The notes under the pieces were generated by a model that saw only the letters and a list, made by a program, of their open reading frames with translations, searched no databases and had not been told where the DNA came from. A program made the position numbers and the translations under genes. This document shows, piece by piece, positions 1 to 12,100 of a stretch of 64,000 bases of DNA. Source of the stretch: Gymnorhina tibicen (lineage: Eukaryota; Chordata; Aves; Passeriformes; Artamidae); NCBI GenBank assembly GCA_013399875.1, contig VXAZ01006882.1, positions 655,264 through 719,263 on the forward strand. Direction: 5' to 3'. The first letter of the stretch is position 1, and the number at the start of each line of letters is the position of its first letter.

Positions 1-375
1 CACTCCCAGCCTTGGGGCTCTTTACTTATCAGCTCAGTCTAAATTAAATCAGTCATTGGCTTAGTGCTGTATTTTCCAGTTAGGTTGAAGGGAAATACTC
101 TATATATGCCGAGCAGCAGCATTTTACCTGCTGCCTCTGCATTGTAAGCTCACTTACAGCAGATACAGGGTATGCTTTGTGCACTGTGTTTAAGAGGTCA
201 TCTGGCATTTATTTACCAGGTGCTGCACACTGGCTCTGAGCACTCTTATGAGTTTCAGCATTAATTTTCAATTCCCAGCCTTTGCTATGTATTGCTTATA
301 TTTCAGTGCCACATCTTCTAGAAAGGAGAACTGGAGCATAGACAGAGCAGGGCTCTGTCAAATCATATTACTTAC

Positions 376-521
376 TGAGCAGCTGCACTGGGCACACTGG
401 TTTGCTTGCCTGTTCTGGAAAAGGCCCTCAGCCACAAACATTTCGCCATGGTGGTAGGTGGTGCCATTGTATTCACAGGATTTCCCGGTGATTTTGCTGC
501 TTACTGAGAAAAGGGAGTCTT
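376..521 (-). CDS. CHRDL1: CHRDL1 coding exon: inter-VWC linker and first half of VWC domain 2
   Basis: This 146-bp minus-strand exon begins after a pyrimidine-rich acceptor ending TTTCCAG and ends at a consensus GTAAGT donor. Its first two bases (AA) complete a Glu codon whose G comes from the exon at 15294. The other 48 codons give a linker (residues about 103-115) and then the second VWC repeat from Cys117. Visible VWC marks are Cys117, the aromatic/Gly stretch around residues 119-127, and CAQCSC (CxxCxC) at 144-149. The segment GLFQNRQ and the start SCEYNGTTY are near-identical to mammalian CHRDL1 as I recall it. NGT at 120-122 is an N-glycosylation sequon. The domain's remaining cysteines belong to the next exon, off the window. 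Compared with mammals the linker is the most divergent part. Confidence 0.97.
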
Positions 522-3028
522 CTGGAAACAATGGGAAAGTAACACTTCATGCAAATGTTCTTGATAATTCACAATGTCATAAATAAAGGGGAAGAAAAGC
601 TTCCCTTCTCCTTCATTTCTCTTTATTATGGAAAGACAAGTTTTGTCATGCTGCAAAGTACGAGTGATATACTGCTACCTTGCTGAACTTTGGTAATTCA
701 CACTTTGAGTTGACTGTCCCAGTTAATCCTAGGATGCTGATGATCAACTGCAATGCCAGCACTAATGGCCCTGTCTCATGCTGCAGTATTTTCCCTTGTT
801 CTGTAGCATTTGGTAATAGCACAGAGGGGTGTAGTTATGTGCCTACTTGTTATGTGTATGTGGCTCTTTCATGCTTTTATATTAATGGTGTACACACAGA
901 ATCCCACTATCAGTAGCACTGTTCTAGCAGGGTTTCCCCCTTGTTGTTACTAGGTACTGACTTTTTAAAAAAATTATTTCTAGTATTATAGCCCAGAGAG
1001 GACTTAATTGCAGGTTAGCAAGTTGTGCCACAGGACATGCATGATTCCATGCTATCCACAGGCACAAACGTTCTGGTAGAGGAGCAGCAATACTGATGAT
1101 GGGACTGCCAGGAGAGAGCTATGTATTAACTGTTTGTTCCTAGTGGCATTCACAATTCATTGCTGCTGTTGTTTTCGAAATGGGCAAAACTTGTCAAAGG
1201 CAGATGCCAAAAGCTAGCCAAAAGTTGACTTTTCTCTGACGTGCATTTTAATGTCAGATGTGCAACTGAGTGAATTTTGTTTGCAGAACTCAGTGCATAT
1301 GACAGTTCATGAGATGGCAGTGTCAACTGAACTCTGAAACCTCCTGCTTCAACTCAGTATCATACTGAGTTCTGCACCACAGGGGTTAAATGTTTTTCTG
1401 AGACATAAAGCTATCCATACCTTATGCTAAAATATCCCCTAGATTGTTTAGCTATTAGCAGTTGATAAACTGTGCAAAGGGATTACACTTTACCCATGAA
1501 ATGTAAGTTACCTGATACTACTTGGGCAGTGAATCTGGCACTACATATTTGCGTTCACATGAGTTTAGCATCTCAGCATGGGAAAAGACATTTCAAACAA
1601 GGGCTCTGTGGAAGTAACAGTGGAGTGTTTGTTCTCTGGAGCCCAAATCACTGCAAATTTCTAGGAATGCAGCTGAAATTTCAATCAGTGGGCTTGGGCT
1701 TTCATGTAAAAGAAACTTGACCTGAAAATTCAGGTTTTGCTATAGTCCCTTTCATTACCTATCAGATAAGCCTGGAGATATTTTTTTGTGAAACCATGAC
1801 ACCACAGGATGTACATTTTTCAGCTGTGAGCTCAAGTGAAAGAGCAGTTTTCTGCTGGCATGCACTGGCATTAAACACATTCATTTAGTTTTCCATAAAA
1901 GCATACATTAATTACACTGGCCCATCAAATATTAATATTTTAAATGGTAAGTGTCAAATCTGTCTGTGGAACATACATGTACTACAGTATTTAAGAGTGT
2001 ATGGGGTCAGCAAAGTCCATTCTGTAAGAGACTGGCAGAAGTCAGCAGGTTAGGGTTCCTTGCCTGACATTTCATTGCCTGACACACTTGGTATTCACAC
2101 TTCCACCTTTGAGGCACTGGTTACATCATTATTTCAGTGCAATCAAGAGTGTCTAATGATACCATTCCAAAATCTTATAAAGAGTACAGAGCCCTGACAA
2201 CACCCGTGTTTGGCACAGAAATGCATTGCTTTCGGCACTTTCTGTATGGTTTGCTAGTAATGCACAGTCTGGAATGGCAAGATGTATGCTCTATTTAAGA
2301 CATCCTTTGAAAGTCATCAGCAAAAGATTCAATTGATAAATTCAGCTACTAATTAGGCATAAATATTGGAAAACATGGGTGAAGAGGCACTTCTCAGGAC
2401 TGCGCTGCCTCCCAAAACTTGAATCTCTTTCTTGGGCTAAGAGACATCTCATGGAAAGCAGGAGGAAAGACTGACAAACCTTTAGTTATCTCCTTGCCCC
2501 TTGGGCAACTGGAAGAGCAGAAGAACTGGTAAGAAATGAAAATGGAAGGAGAAGTGAAAAGATAACACAGATGGTGCTTGACTGGATAGAAGGCCCTGTT
2601 CACACAGCCTCTGCAGGAGGCAATGCAGGACATTGCTGTGCCCACGTGGAATGCCTGTCCAAAAGCAGTGTGTGGCTTGTGGTCTGACATTTGCAAAGAC
2701 CAATACCTGAATGACTCACCATGACTCTTCAGAGTGTTGGATGAAGAGAGTAAATTTTACTGCAGATTTACGTTGGTATATGCCACATCACTCAGTTCTG
2801 TAGGAAATCACCAAATGTCCTTAAACTGTGGCTTCTAAATCAGGAAGGAGGATGGTGAAACTTTTATTGTTTGGAAAATGATGGCAGAGTAGTTGTTTTC
2901 AGCTATGTTTCTTTTAACTGATCACAGAGTTGGGCCTGTAACAGCTAAATCATAACATGCAGTCCAAAACACATGTACATCTGCCTGTCTGGAATATGGG
3001 ATGAAATTCTATGGCTATTTTAAACCAG

Positions 3029-3358
3029 AGAATCACAGGATCATTAAGGTTGGAAAGGACCTTTAAGATCATCAAGCCCAACTGTCAGCCTAGTACCACC
3101 ACCATGTTCACCACTAAACCATGTCCTCAAGTGCCATATCCACACGTTTTTTGAACACTTCCAGGGATGAGGATGCCACCACTTCCCTGGGCAGTCTGTT
3201 CCAATGCTTCACAACCCTGTCTGTCGAAACATTCTAAACATATCTAATGTAAACCTGCCCTGGTGCAACTTGAGGCCATTTCCGCTTATCCTGCCACTTG
3301 TTACCTGGGAGATGAGACTGACACCCCCCTCACTACAACCTCCTTTCAGGGAGTTGAA
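3029..3358 (-). mobile_element. CR1 LINE 3' end (truncated)
   Basis: The block starts with AGAATCACAGGATC, the reverse complement of the avian CR1 tail. It runs through the usual landmarks in reverse: ACTAAACCATGTC, TTCCCTGGGCAGTC, GTTACCTGGGAGATGAG and ACAACCTCCTTTCAGGG. It is 5'-truncated, as most CR1 copies are, and too decayed to encode protein. It lies in CHRDL1 intron 4 in the same orientation as the gene. Confidence 0.93.
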
Positions 3359-3859
3359 GTCTTATTTGATGAAATAATTTAAAGAAAAGTCAGTTTAATT
3401 ACAGAACATAAGATCATGGTTTAAGTCCTGTGCTGCACAAACCTGTCCATATGATCATCTGTTAGCACACTAAGTGACTGGACATATTTCATTATTGCAC
3501 AGAGTTAGGTCTAGAAGAAGTTTTCAGATCAAGACCACATTACTTGTTATTGCAAAAAAATATATACAGTCATATATTGGAGATGGCGTATTGGAGAGCA
3601 CAACTGATCCTCTCCAAACACAGCATTTGCCTGGAGCTGCGAGGAAGGTTTGTTTATATTCTGTGTCCAAGTATAATTTCTGTCTGGTGCAGTTTCTCTC
3701 TCTCTAACTTTGCTGGTGTGTGACTGACTTTCTTCAACTCGGACTTGGTTTCTTTTCTAATGCTTTTTAAATTATGGCTAATTAGAGGAGTTCAGACACC
3801 CCCATGATATCATATTCTCCTGTAGAATGTGAAATTAGAGTCATTGTGGTTTAATAAAT

Positions 3860-4170
3860 GCCACGTTTGAAAAATCTTGTCATTAATACTGATATCAGCA
3901 TACATGATTCTGTGCCTTAGTAAAGACTGGTTAGAATCAGATTAATTAACGGCAAATATACTGCATTGCTCAAAGCTCTATTTGTAAACCTTGCTTCCTA
4001 ATCAGGACTGTTCCCAAAGCTTTATCTGGCATTTTAATGGTGCTGACTAACATTGCTTTAATTAGCTGCCTCTGTAAAGTACCAGGCAAACCATCTGTGT
4101 GAATCCTTTTAATTAACTGGGTTCAATCTGAGCTTTTTTTTTCTGGCATTCTTAGCATGTCAGTGGAAGC
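3860..4170. promoter_or_regulatory. candidate conserved non-coding block in CHRDL1 intron 4
   Basis: The block is repeat-free and AT-rich, with several homeodomain-type cores: ATTAATTAAC near 3941, TTTAATTAGC near 4057 and TTTAATTAAC near 4108. It has the texture of vertebrate developmental enhancers, which fits a gene expressed in graded patterns in retina. Conservation itself cannot be seen from one sequence. Confidence 0.25.
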
Positions 4171-7100
4171 AACATATAATGTATAGGGTAAGGATGTTAC
4201 AGCATCAATTGGAAAGGAAATATCTCTGTTTCTGTGGTTGGCATTTATGATCTAAGGGCTCAGACTTCTGTATAGAAGTTGAGAGGCCACGCTTACATTT
4301 GCCTACAATTTTAGCGTGATCAAGATAAAACCATGGGTCTGCAATATGGATAGCAGTGATTTATCACCAACATTAGCATGAGGTAATGGCAGGAGCCAAG
4401 ATGTACAACCTGGGTTTCACGTGACCTGATATGGATTTGAATTTATTGTGTAAGTAACTTTAGAGGTTAAACCTGGCTGAAGAAATCCTTCAGATTTTAC
4501 AAACAGACAACAGAACACAACTGTATCAAAAATGGATTAGCTTCAAAACAATTCTTTTTTAAAAAGCAGCTGGAGACTATGGTGGCCATCCCTGAATCCT
4601 TATATCCAAATATTTCTCTTTTCCAAACACGGGATTCTGTCCAGCTTCTTTTGTCTACCTGGGCTGTTTTTCACTGATGACTCATATACACAAGGTAAAT
4701 TCCAGCCTTGATGAAGCCAGTAGAAAGTTTCCTTCAGGATTCAGCCAATGTATGTGCTTGAATGCTGCTTTTTGAGATTGATGCTTGTACTGTGAGGAAC
4801 TGCTGATCTATACAAACAGGATTTGTATCAAATAAGAAGTGTAGTAAAACTTGATGTGAAAGTTCACTATGAACTACAAGTGCATACAGGTATAGTTCAC
4901 AAATTCCGTTAACTGTGGTTCATTTGACAGAGCATGTGAAGAAACAGTATGGCAAAAGGTTTGCCATGAAGGGATGCTACCTCAGTGTGAACTGCAGCAC
5001 CAATGCTTTCCTGATAGTCTGACAAAAAAGCATTAGATATGAATTCCATAAACCATGGCCATTTTATGGAAATTTTCTGGTTCAGTGGAATCTGCTCCAA
5101 GTAGATATTTTTTCATGGAAGCCTGTCTGGGTCCTGATGGTCCGCCCATGACCTGAGGTGTCCAAGGGCCAAGAGTCAGAAATGTACACATACCCGGCCT
5201 TCCTGGCTTCTGGAGCTTTCCAGTCTTCTAGGAGAAACAGATGCTGTGTCACATGGATCACAGTTTTGGAAACACCATCTTTCAGCTTTTTAAGTTTACA
5301 ATTCTATTCCTTCCTGGATTGTTATAAAAACTTGGTCCTGAGATGCTTTATCCTTACTTGGATATGAAACAGAAGAGCATCAGTTATTTGCAACTAATCC
5401 CTTGAATAGCTTAGGCAAATTCCATGGGCAGTTCCTGGTGTTTGAAACAGTGGTAACTTCTGCAAAAGTATTTATGTGCAGAGAGTGAAAAGCAGTAACC
5501 AGCTATGAGCAATCTAGCCTTTTGGGAAATGGGGGCTGACTTATTTGAGGAATGGCTTTAGGATCCAGGCCTTACTACAATCAATTAAGCGTTGAACTTG
5601 GATCCTTCTGGATAAAGACAAGAGGTACAGGTATAATTACTAACAAACAATTTAGGACACTACCTAATATACTGCTAAAACCACCTCAGAATCAGTACAG
5701 TCATGCCATGATAATCAGTGAAGTATTTATGATGTGACATCTGAAAGACAAGAAAATCAGCTGCTTTTGGGCGGTCCTTGCCACTGGGGACAATGAGACC
5801 TCTTGGCTTCCTGACAGTCATTGTGCTGAGTTGTACTGACCTGCAGTCAGTAGCGGGTTGAAGTGAGTGTACTCCTGACATGGAGACTGCACACGTTGGC
5901 CAAGAAAGGTGCAGGCAAAGCTCATGCTACTCATAACCCTCAGCAGGGTCTGCTGGGACCCTGCACAACACCTCAGGAAGGGTCTGTGGGGTTTTATTGC
6001 ATCTCTATGAGGTGCTTTCTCATACAATATTCTGTCCATTCGTGTTAGTACTTAACACTCTCACTATTGCTTATTTTAGTATCAGAACATCTGGCAAAGA
6101 ACATTTTTTAAAAATCCTACAGACTCTTGGCTTGCTGACTTAGAAACTATTTTTGAACTGCAACATTCAGAATCACCTAGTGTCATTTACTGAAAAAGAT
6201 ATGCTTTTAGTGTCCAGCAGAAAGGCTGGGTGCCCAGCCTGGCTTGGGTTTTACAGTTTGTCTATTTTATTAACCACCCTTATAAAAACAATCAAGTGCT
6301 AAACAATATGAAATGAATCAGAAGGTCTAATGCCTTAAGAAACTTACCATACTGGGAACTGTTTTGCAGATAGTCTGGTTTTTTTAAAGCAGACAGATGA
6401 TAGATTATGAATTTGAATCCAGAGAGGATTTTGTGAAACATGTTTTCTGAATCAACACAGAACATAAGCATGTACAGACCAAGAGACTGAGGATTGTTTT
6501 GGAACCATATTCACTAGAGAAGAAATTGGATTCTGCTGTAACTCCGGGACAACTGTTTGCACTGACATCTCTTCTGCACATTTCCTTGTATTCCCAGTGA
6601 GTTTTGCTACTTAATGTACACAATTGGAAGTGTCAGTTTAGTTGCAACAGGGACTCTAGAGCTCTCTAGGCTGTATCCTGGTGCAGGAAACTGTCTTTGG
6701 ACACCAGCTAACCAGTGATCTCACATGCTGCTTTCTGTACACCTCAAGTTGTAACAGCATCATGCAAGGCTGCATTACTTTCCTTGTAACTTTAAATTTG
6801 CCTAAGAATTATGGGTTACCTATTCAGCAGCCACACATAAAGAGCCATTATGAAATAAAACAATTCTTGGAAATGTGCAGACCACAAGCATTTGTAATGC
6901 CAGAGGGGAACAGGACTAGAGTATCAAAGTATTTTTTCCTACTTTGCTTATCGAAAATTCTGTGAAACCTGAATCAGCTCAGGCACATACATGGCCCAAC
7001 ACAAGTGGGCAGTACTTTGATGACCTGACATCTGCTTTTGGAAAACTCTTTGCTCAGGTAGGACTTGCACATACCCTAGGTCTCTTTGTTAAAAAAACAT

Positions 7101-7358
7101 TGTTAATTCTCCTCTTTCATGGAGTCCAGGTCTTCTCCTAGAAACAAACTATTCCGTAGGGTAATGTACATGCAGAAAATATCGCGATGATTTTTGCATA
7201 CCAAGTGGTTTTCATAGCAATGTTAAAGGCTACAAAATAGGCTCCATGCTCCACTGCAACAGATTAATTCCAGGAGGCCCCAAAATACTACTACCTTAAG
7301 TAGTCTGGAATAACAATAATGAGATAACTTATTCATGTACAGATTCTGAATGGGAAAT

Positions 7359-7610
7359 GGATTTAAACTGAAACAGAGTGGGTTTAGATTAGATATTAGG
7401 AAGAAATTAATTACTGTGGGGGTGGTAAAGCCCTGGCACAGGTTGCCCATAGAAGCTGTGGCTGCCCCATCCCTGTGACTGTTCAAGGCCAGGCTGGACA
7501 GATCTTTGTGCAACCTGGTCTAGTGGAAGGTGTCCCTGCCCATGGCAGGGGGTTGGAACTGGAAGACCTTTACAGTTCCTTCTAACCCAAGTCATTCAAT
7601 GATTCTATGA
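7359..7610 (+). mobile_element. CR1 LINE 3' end (truncated)
   Basis: Plus-strand landmarks include TTTAGATTAGATATTAGGAA, CTGGCACAGGTTGCCC, GTGTCCCTGCCCATGGCAG and the terminal TTCAATGATTCTATGAAT. The copy is relatively close to the consensus and sits in CHRDL1 intron 4, antisense to the gene. Confidence 0.95.
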
Positions 7611-8526
7611 ATTTACTTTTCTAGTTACTTTTGATTGCACAGACAGTCGAAAGATGTTTGGGTCCTCTGCCATCCTGATGTACAAGAAGAAAACACAGAG
7701 TAAATCTAAGCACTTCAAAATTCACTTTGTGAGGGGACCAGGGCTAAACTCCTCTCTCCAGCTTTTAAAATGCTATGTGCCTCTTCTGGTTGCTGAAACA
7801 GCCACTTTGACAGCCAGATAAGCATGTAAAGATGTGAACAGTTGTTGAGCTGCTCTGATTAACAATGTCTGAACTAGTCTTCTTTCACCTACGGAATCAG
7901 AGCTCTGAAAAAGTGGTAATGAGTCCTTTGACTTCTCCAGCCTTGGTGATATGTTCCAATGGGTTCAGCCAAAGCTCTTCCCAGTCCTGGAGAAATCTAA
8001 GTGCCAGTAAAAGATTCCAAGTAAAAGATAAAGAAGCCTGCCTCCAGGCAAAAATCCTCTATGTTAGGCTCTTCCCTCTCCTACGTACAAGACAATTGAA
8101 TATGGTTATTGTATATAAGGAACAGCTATCCAGTATGAGACGTATTTGGAACGGAGGAATAAATATGTGTTGATAATCTGATCCTTACAAATTCAAAACA
8201 GAGTGGCCTAAGACTTAAAAGAGGTGAGGGAAGCATCCTGCAGAGATTATGCAGCTTGCTAGGAGAGTGACAGCAAGATTTTGATCATAGTTATGGTGAA
8301 TAAATCTGGAAAAACTCTGTTGGTTGAACTAACCCTGATGTTATGTGTTCAAACCAAACCGTATTTTTAAAATCTTCTTTAAAAAAAGATCCTCATGTTT
8401 ATATGGAAAAAAGATCACATAAATTATACTCTTCTGTGTTTATGCAGTGCATTTCATGCAGAAATGGTAGTACTTTATATAACACAGAGCACTTGCCTAA
8501 TTTCCTGCCATTCCAGTGAAACTAAG

Positions 8527-8564
8527 GTACAAAGCAAACCTACAACAGTAGGTTTGCTTTGTAC
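8527..8564. repeat. perfect inverted repeat, 17-bp arms, 4-base loop
   Basis: The left arm at 8527-8543 starts GTACAAAGCAAACC, and the right arm at 8548-8564 is its exact reverse complement. The loop is AACA. The pairing stops at the flanks (one G.T wobble then mismatches). The unit is short for a microRNA precursor. It lies inside CHRDL1 intron 4. Confidence 0.95.
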
Positions 8565-9141
8565 TCAGAGATCCAATTAATGTTTGTCTGCTGACCCATT
8601 TGTACCAGAAAGGCCAGTGCAAAGAAGCAGGTAGCTGGGAATGTGGATTTCCTCATTCTGCCACTATGGTTCATATCCCCAAAAAGACCTCCAGTACAGA
8701 AAACGTTCTGTGACCATATTTTGGCCACTTGGGTATGAGGTGCTATGCTGGGATTACTTGGTGAGAGGGCCAAATGCAGAGGTGCTAAAGAAAAGAGGGT
8801 AGACAGGGGATCTCTGTCTTACAGGCATCGAGGGACATTGTGGAGCACAAGTTTCATGGTGACCTGGGATAAAATGTGCTCTGTTTTTTCCAGAATTTTC
8901 CCATCTACCAAACTTTCCTCAATATCTGTAAAAGCCTCTTGCATACATTTGCCTCAGAAAGGCACAATGTCAGCACCATTGACTCAGTTCTACATATTCT
9001 GGACTTGCTCCTAGTGCAGCGTCAGGGCTGGATATCTAAACTGAGCCCAGAGAGCCAGCAGCACATGGGGGAACAAACTGCTATTGCAAACTGGCTGTTT
9101 CAAGATCAAAACCACCAGCTGCTGAAAGGAGACATTTTTTT

Positions 9142-9169
9142 ACAGTGGTAAAAAAGTTTTTACCACTGT
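9142..9169. repeat. perfect inverted repeat, 13-bp arms, 2-base loop
   Basis: ACAGTGGTAAAAA at 9142-9154 is followed by AG and then TTTTTACCACTGT at 9157-9169. It lies about 580 bases from the 8.5-kb hairpin. It covers the GTAAAA donor-like site of the exon-like segment at 8894-9147. Confidence 0.93.
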
Positions 9170-12100
9170 CACATCAAGTAGGGTAAAACAAATATTCTAG
9201 AGCTACTTCATCACTAGAACTAAGTCTTGATTCATCATCTCATGAAAATACAGGAACCTCAGATGAGAAAACCTCTTACCCTGTTTCAGTGCAGGGTTAT
9301 CTTCTAGGGGTCAGCTAGGATTATTTTAAACAACCTTTGTGGCTGGAGGTCCTTGGGGAATTGTAGGACAGCATAAGAGACCAAATGGATTTCTTTCCTA
9401 TTAAAAATTCTTTTGCTTAATTTCTTCCCTCTACTTTTGTTTCCACTCTACACGAATGTGTCACCTCAAGGTCTGATCTGAAGTCCATTGAACTAAATAG
9501 ATTTGGAACCTGGCCCAAACACCTACTCTGTGTGGCACAGCGAAAAGGCAGTTTCCCTTTTCATCTTCTGTCTCATATTTCTACCATATTCCTTAGTACT
9601 TCTAGAGAGAGGGACTATATCATAGTCAGTAACTGCATCTGTTCTCATAGAAGACTGAGTCCAATAACTATCAAAGTTAATAGAAATCTGTTGACTGACT
9701 ACAGTAGAATGTGGATCAAGCCTCAGTCCGTGTGCATTTAGCCTTTTCCCTCAGTCATGCATCACAATTCAAATTATTACAAATCTGTGATTTAAGGAAA
9801 CATAGATGATGTGTGAAGGTTCCTTTAAAAAACAACCAAAGCTGTGCAATGAAGTTGTCTTTAAAGTTGTGGCGGAGGCTGACAATAAATGTGGATGGAA
9901 AAGTTGTGCACTATCCAAAAACTGCAAACACAAGCTCTAAACAAAATCCATATGTGCCTCTTGGAGGCGCAGGTGTCAACGATATTAAGCCACAAAATGC
10001 TTTACATTAAAATAACTTCAAGGACCAGGTTAAGCTCTAAAAACTCCAGGGTAATTCAGAGTTAATCACCACAGCTAGTCTTTAATATGGTCAGATGGTA
10101 GAAAGTGTATGAAATTCATTGCTTGAAGGAACTAGTAGCACCTTATCTGGACACTCTGAACTTCCATACAGATTCAAGGCAAAGATGTAGTTTCAGTTTA
10201 AACATTCAAAAGGCTGTCAGTTGTGTTTTAGCTTTCTAGGGCTAAAGTCAAGCTCTTCACATTATTTTAATATATTTTCTGCAGCTTAATTTCCTGTGTT
10301 TTCTTTTATAGTTGCATAAAAAATTGCCCATCAATTGCCCAGCAACTCTGAAGGACTCATAAAACACTTTCTAGGTTGCTCTACTTTAATTTCTGCTCTC
10401 AAGTTAAACTATTATATGAATCCACCAATCACTCCCCTGCCAAAGAAACAAATTAAATGAAGCTTTGGTGCATTCTGAGTCCTCTCTGAAGCCTCTTTGA
10501 AGGTCTTGGAAGTTATCTTGGAAAAATTCTGAGCAGCTTATCCTGTCCTATCATGTCAGTCCAAAGAATGGAAGTTCTGTCATCCACGTGGGAAGATATG
10601 TATTTTTTCAATGCATTTTGGATGCAGATATACAGATAGATTTTTTTGTATTTTTATGGTCAAAAAAGCAGAATGGAAACAAGTGATAACCTCAATCTGG
10701 TTGTGATAGCAAACATTCCTTGTGAAGGTAGTGACAAAGGCAAATCACAAACCAAAACAAATTATCTAAGCACACATCAACAGGAAAGAATTAGACATCT
10801 CCTTGGAATGCCTATGCCATTATATTTCTAAACCAAATTTACTTCCAAATAAATAATTAATTTGAACTATCTGACAACTTGTTAGGACTCTCACTTGCTG
10901 GTATGAGAAGGGTAGGTGGTAGCAAGAAGAGCTGCATAGAGAATGGAAGAGCTGGGCACAGTATGACTTCCTCCATCCCAAAAATGTTTGTGAATGGAAG
11001 GGTAAGAAGACTAGAACTGAGAGCCTGGGAGCTCTGGTGTGTGAGCTGGGTAGAACCCAAAGCCTCTTCACCAAACGGTTTAATGTATGTGCATTCTGCA
11101 ATGGAAAAATCACTCCACCAGAGCATTCCAACAGCCAAGGTTGAAGATTTTGATTGTAGTTCACTGCGAGATGTGCTGCACTACACACACGTTCTGTATT
11201 TACTTATAAAATGTCTGTCAGGTCAGCAGGCACTGTACGTGCCCTGCACCTTGCAAGGCTGAGTCTTTATCTACACTGCAGAATGCAGGGTGTCACCTGG
11301 ACTAGCTCAGTTACTGAGTGAAGGTAGCACTGAGCTCATGGCAGGCACATTTTTCCTGCTCCTTAAGCGAGTTTTGCAGCGCAGTGAGTTCTGCGCTGTC
11401 CCAGGATCTAAAATAGTGAGTTCAAAGATTCAGGTGTTACTGAGTCATGCTGCGGTCTACACTGCAGACAGAGCCTCACTTATTTTTAGGTGATGTTCTC
11501 AGACCACTGTTGTGAGACACCTCATCTGATCCATCTTTGGACCAGCGATGTATATAGGTACCACCTGGCATTTCTGTATCTAAAGAAGAACAAAAGTACA
11601 TCAGAAAAGTGGTTTGAATTTGATAAAGAAAAACCATAGTACCAAAGGAGCTTAAACTTGAACATGTTACTAACAATGAATGTTCTTGGAAGGCAGTGTG
11701 TTTAGTCGGGGCAGCAAGCTTAAAAAGCACTGGAGCCAGATGGGCTGATTCATACATCAGCGTGCAGCCTTATCTGCTGAGAAATCAAACCAGCAAGTGG
11801 AATGTGGAAACCCTTTCTAAATCCTGCAATTGTGAATTTTTGCTTCTGATGTAAGCTTTTCTTAGGTTTACATATTTGATCTTTAACTAGACTCTAAATG
11901 CTTTGATTCATAATTGTTGAATGTAGAAATGATACAATTTACAATAAATGTTCCAGCTTTAAAGGCGCTGTCCATAGAAGTGCCATAAAAGACAGCTACA
12001 GCTAAATGCTTGAAGAACTCGTACATGTTTATTTTCACGACAGGAGGCAGGAGCTCTGAAATCCACTCTCAGTCAAGAGCTGATCCAGACCTAAGATTGG

